A stretch of DNA of 64,000 bases from NCBI GenBank assembly GCA_965216365.1, contig CBDCFT010000061.1, positions 3,964-67,963 of the forward strand, in the 5' to 3' direction. This document shows positions 55,951-64,000 of the stretch, piece by piece. The position numbers were made by a program, and so were the translations under genes. Each line of letters starts with the position of its first letter. Positions within the stretch are counted from its first letter, which is position 1. Below the pieces are notes generated by a model. The model ran no database searches. It worked only from the letters and a program-made list of their open reading frames with translations, and had not been told where the DNA came from. The stretch is from CBDCFT01 sp965216365 (GTDB lineage Bacteria > Pseudomonadota > Gammaproteobacteria > Arenicellales > CBDCFT01).

Positions 55951-56961
55951 TTATGGAACTGCAACCCGTTTTATCAATTCGCTGATGAACTGATCGGCGT
56001 CGATACCCTCGGCCTCGGCCTCGAACGACATCAAAACACGATGGCGCAACACATCGTGCGCAACTGCCTGAATATCGTCGGGTGAAACATAGTCGCGCCG
56101 GTTTAGCCATGCATGAGCTCGGGCGCAACGATCCAAGGCGATGGTGGCACGCGGGCTGGCGCCAAAATTGACCCAGCGTTTGAAATCGGCTTCATAGGTT
56201 TCCGGCCGACGTGTGGCCAGCACTAACTGCACCAGATATTCTTCCAGCGGCGCGGCCATGTGTAAGCGCAGTAATTGCTCACGTGCGCTGAACACCAGTT
56301 CCTGGGAAATCAGCGGCTCTATGGCATCCGGCACGTTGTCGATTTGCTTTAACGTCTCCTCGCGTACCAGTTGCAGAATTTCCCGCTCGCTGTTCGCCGC
56401 GGGATATTCCACTCTAATGTGCATTAAAAATCGATCCAACTGTGCTTCGGGTAACGGATAAGTGCCTTCCTGCTCGATAGGATTTTGCGTCGCCATCACC
56501 ATAAACAACCTGGGCAGATTGTAAGTCGTTTTACCAACGGTAATTTGCCGCTCGCCCATCGCCTCAAGCAGTGCCGACTGCACCTTGGCCGGTGCACGAT
56601 TCACCTCGTCAGCCAGGATAATATTGTGAAACAACGGGCCTGGCTGAAACACGAAGGATCCGTCTTCGGGCCGGTACACTTCCGTACCGGTCAAATCGGC
56701 AGGCAACAAATCCGGCGTGAACTGCACGCGGTGAAAATCACCTTCCACGCAACGTGCGATTTCTTTTACCGCTTTTGTTTTAGCCAGACCGGGCGCACCT
56801 TCAACCAGTAGATGGCCGTCGGCCAGCAACGCGATCAACAACCGGTCAACCATTTCCCCCTGCCCGATAATCTGACGATTGACGTGGGTGCGAATGGTTT
56901 GAAAACCTTCGATAGCGCGAATGTCCAGACCGGGCAGTGGTTGCGCTGGCGTGAGTGACAC
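55951..56961 (-). CDS. MoxR-family AAA+ ATPase
   Basis: 336 residues. Walker A VEGAPGLAKTKAV, Walker B IILADEVNRAPAKVQSALLE, sensor 1 MATQNPIEQEGTYPLPEAQL and a C-terminal lid. MoxR ATPases act as chaperones for VWA/metal proteins. First gene of the operon moxR-DUF58-DUF4381-batA-batB/C-batD-DUF423, whose promoter must lie in 56962-57160. Confidence 0.92.
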   Translation of the reverse strand: MSLTPAQPLPGLDIRAIEGFQTIRTHVNRQIIGQGEMVDRLLIALLADGHLLVEGAPGLAKTKAVKEIARCVEGDFHRVQFTPDLLPADLTGTEVYRPEDGSFVFQPGPLFHNIILADEVNRAPAKVQSALLEAMGERQITVGKTTYNLPRLFMVMATQNPIEQEGTYPLPEAQLDRFLMHIRVEYPAANSEREILQLVREETLKQIDNVPDAIEPLISQELVFSAREQLLRLHMAAPLEEYLVQLVLATRRPETYEADFKRWVNFGASPRATIALDRCARAHAWLNRRDYVSPDDIQAVAHDVLRHRVLMSFEAEAEGIDADQFISELIKRVAVP

Positions 56962-57160
56962 CTTAAAAATCTCCCTGTTTGATTTGCGTTAACACCAAAT
57001 TTTAATGGGTTTTGACGGTCAGATAATTACAGGTTTATTAACATCGCGCCAGACCCCATTACTGTTCTCATTATCTTACCGGGCCGGGCATACCGTGCTT
57101 TCACACCGTGTTCATACGAAATAAAGTAAAATTAACGTCTTAGTCTCCTGCCAACTGCCA

Positions 57161-59020
57161 ATGTTTCCACGATTTTGCCGAATTTTGCTGTTACCGCTGT
57201 TGATGGCGCTGAGTGCCGTATCCACGGCGTTTGCCAAGACGGTTGACGTGCCACTGACCGTCGATAGCCATTTCCTGCAACAAACCATCAGCGCGGCCAT
57301 GTATACCGGTGAAAACGTTACGGCCAAGGTATGGGACGATGGTTCCGGCTGTAACTACCTGGTGTTGTCCGACCCACAGGTTGAAACCCGACCGGGACAG
57401 ATACGCTTGCTCAGCAGCGGTATCGGGCGTGTTGGCACACCGGTGGGGCAAAACTGTATTCTGGCCCTGGACTGGAATGGTTTTGTCGAAATCTTTAAGC
57501 AACCGCTTTTAGCCGATGATCGTTTGCGCATACTTTTCGAGGTCACTGATTCCAATGTATACGACGAAGATAAGCGCGAGGGATTACGTAGTGATGTGAT
57601 CTGGAATTGGTCAAAAAAGTACGTCCATCCGCAACTTGAAGCTATTAACATTGATTTGCAACCTGCGTTGGGTGAACTAGGCGGTATATTGGCGTCATTC
57701 ATGCCGCAGGAAGACGCACTGACATTACGCACACTGACGGAGTCCGTTGTCATGGGTGACCTCAAAACCAGCGCGGCCGGTCTCACGTCCACATTGACTC
57801 TGTCGCTGCCGGACAACCTATTCGCCGAAGTCGAATCCAACACAAGCGAGATCGAACCCAAACTCAGTGCAGCGGAGTTAGTCGAATTCGACAAGGCCTG
57901 GCAACAATGGGATGCGTTCATCACCTTTGTTATTAAACATGCAGCCATCTCCAGTGCCAACGACGAACGACGTGGTGAACTCCTCGATGTCCTAATTGAA
58001 GCACGGCATGATCTGATCAGCGCATTGAGTGAAGAAATTGATCGCAACGACGATCCGGTACGAAAATTATTCGTTAAAAGCTGGCAACGCCTGTCACCGG
58101 TATTGCAACGCATGAGCAGCGACGCCAACAGTGAAAATCAGGGACAATCCGCGTTGCGTTTTTTGAGTTTCATCGCCGCTGCCGACGCCTTGCAGGCCAT
58201 TGATGAACTCGGCCCGACCACCGGTTGGGAGATTTCAACAGATGGTTTGCGCCGTATGGCGCGTTTGATGGCACCTGACACCAGTGAAGATCCGTTGCAC
58301 TACGACGATGCGGTCGATCCTGACATGCGTGAAGCATTCGATTTCGGTACGCCGTTGGAAATACCCGCGCCACCGGCCAGCAAGTCGAGTGGTGGCTGGT
58401 TTATTCAGTCCGCCTGGGCTTTGCCCGACACCTCCAGCCTGTTGATGGCCAAACTTAATGACTGGGTGCCAGAGCGACAGGATTTAAAACTGTATCTCGG
58501 CCTGGTGCGCAATCTGTTGCACGACACGGTCAGCGAAACGCTAAAGGAGAAACCGCTGGAAGCGCAATACCACCAGTTTTATCGCCCCATGGTGCTGGCC
58601 ACTGCGTGGCAGGAGACCTGCTGGCGCCAGTTTCAAAAGAATAACGGCGAAATCGTGCCGGTGAAATCGTCCGCCGGTGCGGTAGGCATGATGCAAATCA
58701 TGCCGCAGGTGTGGCGTGGTTTTTATGAAGCCAAGGCGCTGGAAAAAAACATAGCCTACAATGCCGCCGCTGGCAGCGAAATTCTGCGCCATTATCTGGT
58801 CAAGTACGCGATTCGGCGCGGCGAGCACGAAACTACCGGTAATCCGGAAAATCTCGTACGCGCAACTTATGCCGCATACAACGGGGGGCCAGGACATTTG
58901 AGTCGTTACCGAAAGGATTCCACGCCGGAATCGTTGCGTAAAATTGATGAGTCGTTCTGGTCCAAGTACCAGACCATAAAAGAAGGCGATGAATTAGCCG
59001 TGCTGCAATGTTATGAATGA
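57161..59020 (+). CDS. Lytic transglycosylase (SLT domain)
   Basis: 619 residues. Signal peptide (~1-25, ending AFAK). Long ~26-460 part is mostly helical with a beta start. The C-terminal SLT domain (~470-610) has the catalytic Glu in TAWQETCWRQF (E485), then AGAVGMMQIMPQVWRGF and ATYAAYNGGPGHLSRY. It cuts the glycan strand of peptidoglycan in the periplasm. Its last eight bases overlap the RND adaptor gene. Confidence 0.88.
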   Translation: MFPRFCRILLLPLLMALSAVSTAFAKTVDVPLTVDSHFLQQTISAAMYTGENVTAKVWDDGSGCNYLVLSDPQVETRPGQIRLLSSGIGRVGTPVGQNCILALDWNGFVEIFKQPLLADDRLRILFEVTDSNVYDEDKREGLRSDVIWNWSKKYVHPQLEAINIDLQPALGELGGILASFMPQEDALTLRTLTESVVMGDLKTSAAGLTSTLTLSLPDNLFAEVESNTSEIEPKLSAAELVEFDKAWQQWDAFITFVIKHAAISSANDERRGELLDVLIEARHDLISALSEEIDRNDDPVRKLFVKSWQRLSPVLQRMSSDANSENQGQSALRFLSFIAAADALQAIDELGPTTGWEISTDGLRRMARLMAPDTSEDPLHYDDAVDPDMREAFDFGTPLEIPAPPASKSSGGWFIQSAWALPDTSSLLMAKLNDWVPERQDLKLYLGLVRNLLHDTVSETLKEKPLEAQYHQFYRPMVLATAWQETCWRQFQKNNGEIVPVKSSAGAVGMMQIMPQVWRGFYEAKALEKNIAYNAAAGSEILRHYLVKYAIRRGEHETTGNPENLVRATYAAYNGGPGHLSRYRKDSTPESLRKIDESFWSKYQTIKEGDELAVLQCYE

Positions 59021-60344
59021 TGTAACCCACACGCAAACACAAACTGCGGCAATTACCCGTGAGTTAACCGGCGCACAAAAATTTTTCAGCGGTGCGATGA
59101 AAATACTCCTGCCGATTCTTATTTTGCTTATTGGCACCGGCGGTTTTATGTATTTAAAAAGCACAAAGCCCGAGCCACGCAAAGTTGAGGTAGCGGAGCA
59201 GGAATGGGTTGTCACCACGCAAACCGTCACACGCGCAACCCGACAACCCGTGTTAAATCTTTTTGGCCGCATCGAATCTCCGCGCGAGGTGCGTTTATCC
59301 GCAGCGTTAAATGCCGATGTCATCAGCGTTAATGTCTTGGAGGGGCAAACTGTTGCCGCCGGTAAACTGCTGGTACAACTGGATGACAGCGATGCGAACT
59401 TAAGTGTGGCCCAGCGTCAGGCGGACGTCGCCGAAGCGCGCTCGCAAATCGAAAGCGAGAATCGGCGTTATCAGTCGGATAAGGAGTCATTAAAACATGA
59501 ACAGGCACTGTTGAATCTTGCCAATCGTGAAGTGGAACGCGCACAACGTCTGGCGAAAACCCAGGTTGGCAGCGAAGCCGGTGTCGATGCAGCCTTAAAA
59601 CAACTGCGCCAGCAATCGTTGGCGGTCACAACGCGCAAACTCGCGATAAACGATCACAGCGCGCGTCTCGCGCAATACGAAGCCAAGTTGGCACGTGCAC
59701 AGTCGGCGCTGGACATGGCTCAACGCGACCTGAAACGCACCGCATTCACCGCGCCGTTTGCCGCTCGCATCGCCGCGGTGAATGTGTCACCCGGTGACCG
59801 GGTGCGCAGCGGTGATGTTCTTGTCGAATTGTTTGAGCGTGAACAAGTGGAGGTACGCGCGCAGTTGCCCAACCGGTATCTGCCCGCGTTACGACGTGCG
59901 TTACAAAATGATTCCACGGTAGCGGGAACGATTGCACTAGACGGTGAAGCCATCCCCATTTCGCTCGACCGGTTAGCGAGTCGTATCGATCAAGGGCGTG
60001 GCGGTGTCGATGCTTTTTTTCGCATTGAGAACAGCGCCGTTGACGCCGAGCTTGGCCGCACTGTCAGCGCCTCCGTCACCCTGCCTGCTGTAGAAAACGC
60101 CGTCGCGCTGCCGTTTGAAGCGATGTACGGCAATGATCGTGTGTACAAAGTCATGGATGAACGACTGCACGGCATAACCGTAAAACGCGTGGGCGAGTCC
60201 ACAAACGCTGATGGTATGCCAATCGTGCTGGTGCAAAGCGATGCACTCCAGGACGGCGATGAGATTGTCACATCCCAGCTACCGAATGCGGTTGAAGGTT
60301 TGAAAGTGCGCAACGGCAGCGCCGCGCTGGCAGAAAAGAATTAG
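59013..60344 (+). CDS. RND efflux periplasmic adaptor (HlyD family)
   Basis: 443 residues. One membrane anchor (~28-50), then a lipoyl/coiled-coil/beta-barrel adaptor: LNLFGRIESPREVRLSAAL, then helical hairpin ~125-215, then TAPFAARIAAVNVSPGDRVR. Connects the pump to an outer-membrane channel, which is not encoded here. Starts inside the SLT gene. Confidence 0.9.
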   Translation: MNDVTHTQTQTAAITRELTGAQKFFSGAMKILLPILILLIGTGGFMYLKSTKPEPRKVEVAEQEWVVTTQTVTRATRQPVLNLFGRIESPREVRLSAALNADVISVNVLEGQTVAAGKLLVQLDDSDANLSVAQRQADVAEARSQIESENRRYQSDKESLKHEQALLNLANREVERAQRLAKTQVGSEAGVDAALKQLRQQSLAVTTRKLAINDHSARLAQYEAKLARAQSALDMAQRDLKRTAFTAPFAARIAAVNVSPGDRVRSGDVLVELFEREQVEVRAQLPNRYLPALRRALQNDSTVAGTIALDGEAIPISLDRLASRIDQGRGGVDAFFRIENSAVDAELGRTVSASVTLPAVENAVALPFEAMYGNDRVYKVMDERLHGITVKRVGESTNADGMPIVLVQSDALQDGDEIVTSQLPNAVEGLKVRNGSAALAEKN

Positions 60345-60355
60345 TCTTATCGCCA

Positions 60356-63300
60356 ATGGCTTTTCGGCATAAAACAGATCTGATCGGTATTTTTAGCAGT
60401 CATCCGGTAGCAGCCAATTTGCTAATGGCCATGATGCTGCTGTTCGGCATCTGGAGTGTCAGCAAACTCAACACCCAGTTTTTTCCCAACTTCGACATCG
60501 ACTTTGCCACCATAAGCGTGGTGTGGACCGGTGCCAGCGCAGAGGATGTCGAACGTCTTATCACGACGCCAATTGAACAGGAATTACGTGATCTCGATGG
60601 CGTTAAGGAACTCACATCCTCTTCGGCGGAAGGCGTCGCCAGTATCGCGATCGAATTCGATGAAGACACCGACATCACTGAAGCGGTCGACGATGTGAAA
60701 CAACGCATCGATCAGGTAAGCAATTTACCTTCGAGTGCCGAAACGCCGGAAGTCACACGCATACTCAACTATGAACCCATCGCGCGCTTACTGGTCACCG
60801 GTTCCAACCTGCGCGAATTGCGCACACTGGCGCATCGTTTTGAGCGTGAACTGCTGGATCGCGGCATTGCCAAGGTCAATATTACCGGTTTGCCCGAGGA
60901 AGAAATTGCCATCCAGGTTCCCAGCGCACGCATGCGTGAGCTAGGATTATCATTGGACGAAATCGGACGCCGGGTAGCGTCTTTCTCGCGTGACCTGCCG
61001 GTGGGTGTGATTGGCCGCAGCGACGCCGCGCGGCAATTGCGTTTTACCGACCAACGCCGTGACGAATTGTCATTTCTCGACGTGCCCGTGGTGGTAGACG
61101 AATCCGGTCAACGGGTAACACTGGACGATATAGCTGTTGTGGAGCAACGCGCACGCAACGGGCAAGTAACCGTCGGCTATCGTGGCAAACCAGCGGTGGA
61201 GTTGCGCTTATTTCGCTCCGAAAGCGGCGACAGCCTGGATTCGGCACGCATACTGGATGAGTGGCAAGGCGCCACTGAAGCAGGTTTGCCGCCGGGAATC
61301 GATCTCGTGGTTTACGATCAACAATGGGAACTGATTAAACAACGTATCGGTTTGTTGTTAAAAAACGGTGGCACGGGTTTATTGTTGGTTGTGTTGATTC
61401 TGTTTTGGTTTTTAAACGCGCGTGTCGCGTGGTGGGTCGCGGTCGGTATTCCGATTTCATTCATGGCAACACTCGGCATCTTGTTTGCCATTGGCGGCTC
61501 CATCAACATGATCAGCCTGTTCGCGTTAATCATGGCATTAGGTATTATCGTCGACGACGCCATCGTAGTTGGCGAAGACGCCATGGCGCATTATCAGATG
61601 GGGGAAGGCCCGTTACAGGCGGCGGAAGGCGGTGCGCGACGGATGCTTGCACCGGTCATGTCTTCATCACTGACCACCATCGCCGCGTTCATGCCGCTGC
61701 TTATCATCAGCGGCATTATCGGCCGCATATTGCGTGAAATTCCAACCGTGATCATTTGCGTCATCATCGCGTCTTTGATCGAATCGTTTTTGGTCCTGCC
61801 CGGTCACCTGCGTCATTCCCTGGCCAAGGTCGGCCACTACCGGCCCAAAGGCCTACGCAAGAAACTGGATAATGGTTTTAACTGGTTTCGCGACAAGATT
61901 TTTCGTCCCGTCGTCACCAAAGCCATTGATTATCGCTGGACCTGCATCGCGATCAGCCTAGCCAGTGTCATGGTTACCGCGGGCATGTTCATGGGTGGGC
62001 GCATGATGTTTACCTTTTTCCCTTCGGCGGAAGGCAAAACTATTTTTGCCAATATCGATTTTGTCGCCGGAACACCGGCTGGCGATGTAAAAGACTATCT
62101 CACACACATGGAACAGGCGGTGTGGGAGACCGAACAGGATTTTGGTGTGGAGGTTTTAGCCGCCGTGGTTTCGCGGCATGGCGTATCCGAAACCGACGAC
62201 CAAAGCGGTACACGCCGTGGCGATCAATTCGGTTCGGTGCTAGTCGAACTGACCGAACCGGATGATCGCGACGTGCGTAACCGGGATTTTATTCAGGCAT
62301 GGCGCAAAAAACTGCGTCAGGAACCGGGTATCGAAAACCTGTCCGTCAGTGAACGCCGCGCCGGGCCACCCGGACAGGACATCGATATACGCATTACCGG
62401 TTCCAATATCGATGCGGTTAAAGCGGCTGCGCTGGAACTGAAACAAATCGTCAGCGCTGTCGAAGGGGTTTCCGGCCTGGAAGATAATATGCCGTTCGGC
62501 CGGCAACAGTTGGTATTGAGTCTGACACCGACGGGAGAGTCTGTTGGTTTAACCGTCGATCAGATCGGACAACAACTGCGCGCGGCTTACGACGGTTATC
62601 TGGTGCAAACCATTCCGGACGGTGATGACGATGTCGAAGTACGGGTTTTACTTCCCGACTTCGAGCGCAACAGTCTGGGACGTTTTGAAGACCTGGACAT
62701 TGCGTTGCCCAATGGCGATACCGTGCCGATTTCCAATGTCGTGGACATCACACATCAACGCGGCTTCGATTCGATTCGTCACGCAGACGGGAAGCTCGCC
62801 GTCACCGTTACCGGCGACGTTGACCCTGCCGTAGCGAACTCAAATGTTATTGTTGAAAACCTGAATGCAGCGACCTTGCCCGAACTGTCATCAAAACACG
62901 GCGTCAATTTTTCCTTCGAAGGCCGTCAGGCCGATCAGCAGGAAACACTGACCGATATGCGCAATGGCGCGCTGGTGGCGTTGATAATGATTTATCTGGT
63001 TCTGGCCTGGGTGTTTGGTTCTTATGGCTGGCCGTTGGTGGTGATGGCAATAATCCCGTTTGGTCTGGTCGGTGCGGTATGGGGACACGCGCTCATGGGT
63101 TTAAACCTGACCATACTTTCTCTATTCGGGTTTTTTGGCCTCGCCGGAATCGTGGTAAACGACTCAATCATCCTGGTCGTGTTCTATAAATCCTTACGGC
63201 AAAAAGGCATGGCGGTTAAACAAGCCGTTATCGAAGCCGCTTGCCAACGCCTGCGCGCGGTCTTGTTGACCTCGCTGACGACGATAGCCGGTTTAACACC

Positions 63301-63493
63301 GCTGTTATTCGAAACATCGTTACAGGCACAGTTCCTGATACCCATGGCGACTTCCATCGCGTTCGGTCTGGCCTTCGCTACCTTGTTGGTTTTAATCCTC
63401 GTGCCCTGTCTGCTGTATATCCATGAGAACGTTGCGGCCTGGACCGGATGGGGTCGAAATATTCAAGTTGAGGAGTTTCAGTCTACGACATGA
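60356..63493 (+). CDS. RND efflux transporter (AcrB-type inner-membrane pump)
   Basis: 1045 residues, full AcrB length, twelve membrane helices and two large periplasmic loops. The relay aspartates are in IIVDDAIVVGEDAMAHYQMG. The second half has FFGLAGIVVNDSIILVVFYK. With the adaptor at 59013 it forms a tripartite pump, but no TolC is nearby. Substrates unknown; the low similarity to drug pumps leaves metabolite export open. Confidence 0.92.
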   Translation: MAFRHKTDLIGIFSSHPVAANLLMAMMLLFGIWSVSKLNTQFFPNFDIDFATISVVWTGASAEDVERLITTPIEQELRDLDGVKELTSSSAEGVASIAIEFDEDTDITEAVDDVKQRIDQVSNLPSSAETPEVTRILNYEPIARLLVTGSNLRELRTLAHRFERELLDRGIAKVNITGLPEEEIAIQVPSARMRELGLSLDEIGRRVASFSRDLPVGVIGRSDAARQLRFTDQRRDELSFLDVPVVVDESGQRVTLDDIAVVEQRARNGQVTVGYRGKPAVELRLFRSESGDSLDSARILDEWQGATEAGLPPGIDLVVYDQQWELIKQRIGLLLKNGGTGLLLVVLILFWFLNARVAWWVAVGIPISFMATLGILFAIGGSINMISLFALIMALGIIVDDAIVVGEDAMAHYQMGEGPLQAAEGGARRMLAPVMSSSLTTIAAFMPLLIISGIIGRILREIPTVIICVIIASLIESFLVLPGHLRHSLAKVGHYRPKGLRKKLDNGFNWFRDKIFRPVVTKAIDYRWTCIAISLASVMVTAGMFMGGRMMFTFFPSAEGKTIFANIDFVAGTPAGDVKDYLTHMEQAVWETEQDFGVEVLAAVVSRHGVSETDDQSGTRRGDQFGSVLVELTEPDDRDVRNRDFIQAWRKKLRQEPGIENLSVSERRAGPPGQDIDIRITGSNIDAVKAAALELKQIVSAVEGVSGLEDNMPFGRQQLVLSLTPTGESVGLTVDQIGQQLRAAYDGYLVQTIPDGDDDVEVRVLLPDFERNSLGRFEDLDIALPNGDTVPISNVVDITHQRGFDSIRHADGKLAVTVTGDVDPAVANSNVIVENLNAATLPELSSKHGVNFSFEGRQADQQETLTDMRNGALVALIMIYLVLAWVFGSYGWPLVVMAIIPFGLVGAVWGHALMGLNLTILSLFGFFGLAGIVVNDSIILVVFYKSLRQKGMAVKQAVIEAACQRLRAVLLTSLTTIAGLTPLLFETSLQAQFLIPMATSIAFGLAFATLLVLILVPCLLYIHENVAAWTGWGRNIQVEEFQSTT

Positions 63494-63531
63494 GCATTCG
63501 CTATAGTCATCCGAGTCATTCAAGCGGTATA

Positions 63532-63567
63532 TGGGAGGCTTGCCTCGCGGCGAGGGCGCCGCTCCCA
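63532..63567. repeat. REP-like palindrome after the RND pump
   Basis: TGGGAG...CTCCCA outer arms and GCGGCG..CGCCGC inner arms; on the minus strand it reads GGGAGCGGCGCCCTCGCCGC, the pattern of REP elements in gammaproteobacteria. It may also end the RND transcript. The rest of 63494-63845 shows no gene that I can support. Confidence 0.6.
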
Positions 63568-63845
63568 CAAGTGTATTTGTCCCCTGCACGACGCTGTTTT
63601 CCTGGATTCCATCTTCAGTTCCACCAAGTACGTGCATCCCTGCACTGGCTTCTCTTCACTCCAACTTAACTGATCTCAACACACACATCTTCTATATGAC
63701 CATAAGGGAAAAGCTAGTCATCGAACGAACGTAACAAGTGAAGAATCCAGTCACAACAATTCGCGGCCATAGGCTGCTCTCGTCTATTCAATGCTTTGCA
63801 TTCTGTCGAGACAAAAAGCGGTTACAGGTAAAGCAGGTCGTACGT

Positions 63846-64000
63846 TCAAATATCCAATTCAACCCAAACTGGTTGATGATCCGAACCTTGGGCAGCACTG
63901 TCGATATGGACTGACTTGATAGAATTGCGCAGTCGCGTGCTGATAAAACAATAGTCCAGTCTCGCCGGCCGACCTTTCACTTCAGCGCTACTGCCTTGCA
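63846..64000 (-). CDS. Endonuclease/exonuclease/phosphatase family protein, C-terminal part
   Basis: 50 residues plus stop TGA at 63848-63846; the 5' part is off the right edge. It reads GRPARLDYCFISTRLRNSIK, then GSDHQPVWVELDI. The GSDHQPV end is the conserved catalytic Asp-His region of this hydrolase family (nucleases, phosphodiesterases). It may be a phosphatase or a nuclease; which is not clear. Confidence 0.75.
   Translation of the reverse strand, partial: QGSSAEVKGRPARLDYCFISTRLRNSIKSVHIDSAAQGSDHQPVWVELDI

Overview
The window looks like a chromosomal segment of a proteobacterium, most likely a gammaproteobacterium. The evidence is the mix of YhhQ and YgdD-like proteins, a CbbR-like LysR regulator, a fused ATP sulfurylase/APS kinase, a complete MoxR/DUF58/Bat operon and an RND pump. 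I cannot fix genus or order from sequence alone. No rRNA, tRNA or CRISPR array was seen.

Left flank (1-7.5 kb): a partial gene, an FGE-fold protein lacking the FGE cysteines, a CbbR-like regulator, an M23 peptidase, a YhhQ-type queuosine-precursor transporter, ilvE and an M48 protease. Right flank (30.8-64 kb): a eukaryote-like ileS with a T-box leader, DUF1223, a methyltransferase, sat/cysC, a MATE pump, rhodanese, glutaredoxin-like and SLC13 genes, a YadGH-like ABC exporter, a DHCR24-like flavoprotein, hicAB, an FMN reductase, an aminotransferase, a broken IS110 element, the moxR-DUF58-DUF4381-batA-batB/C-batD operon, a lytic transglycosylase overlapping an RND adaptor/pump pair, and the end of an exonuclease/endonuclease/phosphatase-family gene.

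The centre (about 7.8-30.8 kb) is an accessory region with long noncoding gaps, a frameshifted lysR, a broken receiver gene and decayed gene copies. It holds six paralogous exported proteins. All six begin with a twin-arginine-like stretch followed by a nearly invariant block, W.KP(V/I)(V/I)...V.LPAHAQTT, and then a Thr/Pro-rich segment. Among them lies a four-gene operon: a PqqD-like peptide-binding protein, a fusion of an HPr-kinase-like domain to a glycosyltransferase that resembles polypeptide GalNAc-transferases (a DSH motif, a GGE motif and a late His), a Tat-like gluconate-dehydrogenase subunit 3, and a GMC flavoprotein. A PAPS-type sulfotransferase is divergent from it, with a LuxR regulator and a PF14907-like nucleotidyltransferase nearby. 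My hypothesis is that PqqD recognises the leader block, the fusion protein decorates the Thr/Pro-rich segment in the cytoplasm, the sulfotransferase adds sulfate, and the products leave by the Tat route with the GMC complex. This is inferred from domains and layout; nothing here proves it. Three of the precursors form a tandem array in which each repeat still carries the 3' end of a lost GMC gene.

Upstream of the LPAHAQ-2 and LPAHAQ-3 genes sit a signalling cluster (a molybdopterin-fold periplasmic protein, a membrane PAS/GAF histidine kinase, a receiver-histidine kinase and a broken receiver) and a secreted von Willebrand A protein. A second notable point is the T-box riboswitch (specifier ATC, antiterminator and terminator) ahead of an IleRS whose HIGH motif reads GIHH, the form linked to mupirocin hyper-resistance in IleRS2 enzymes.
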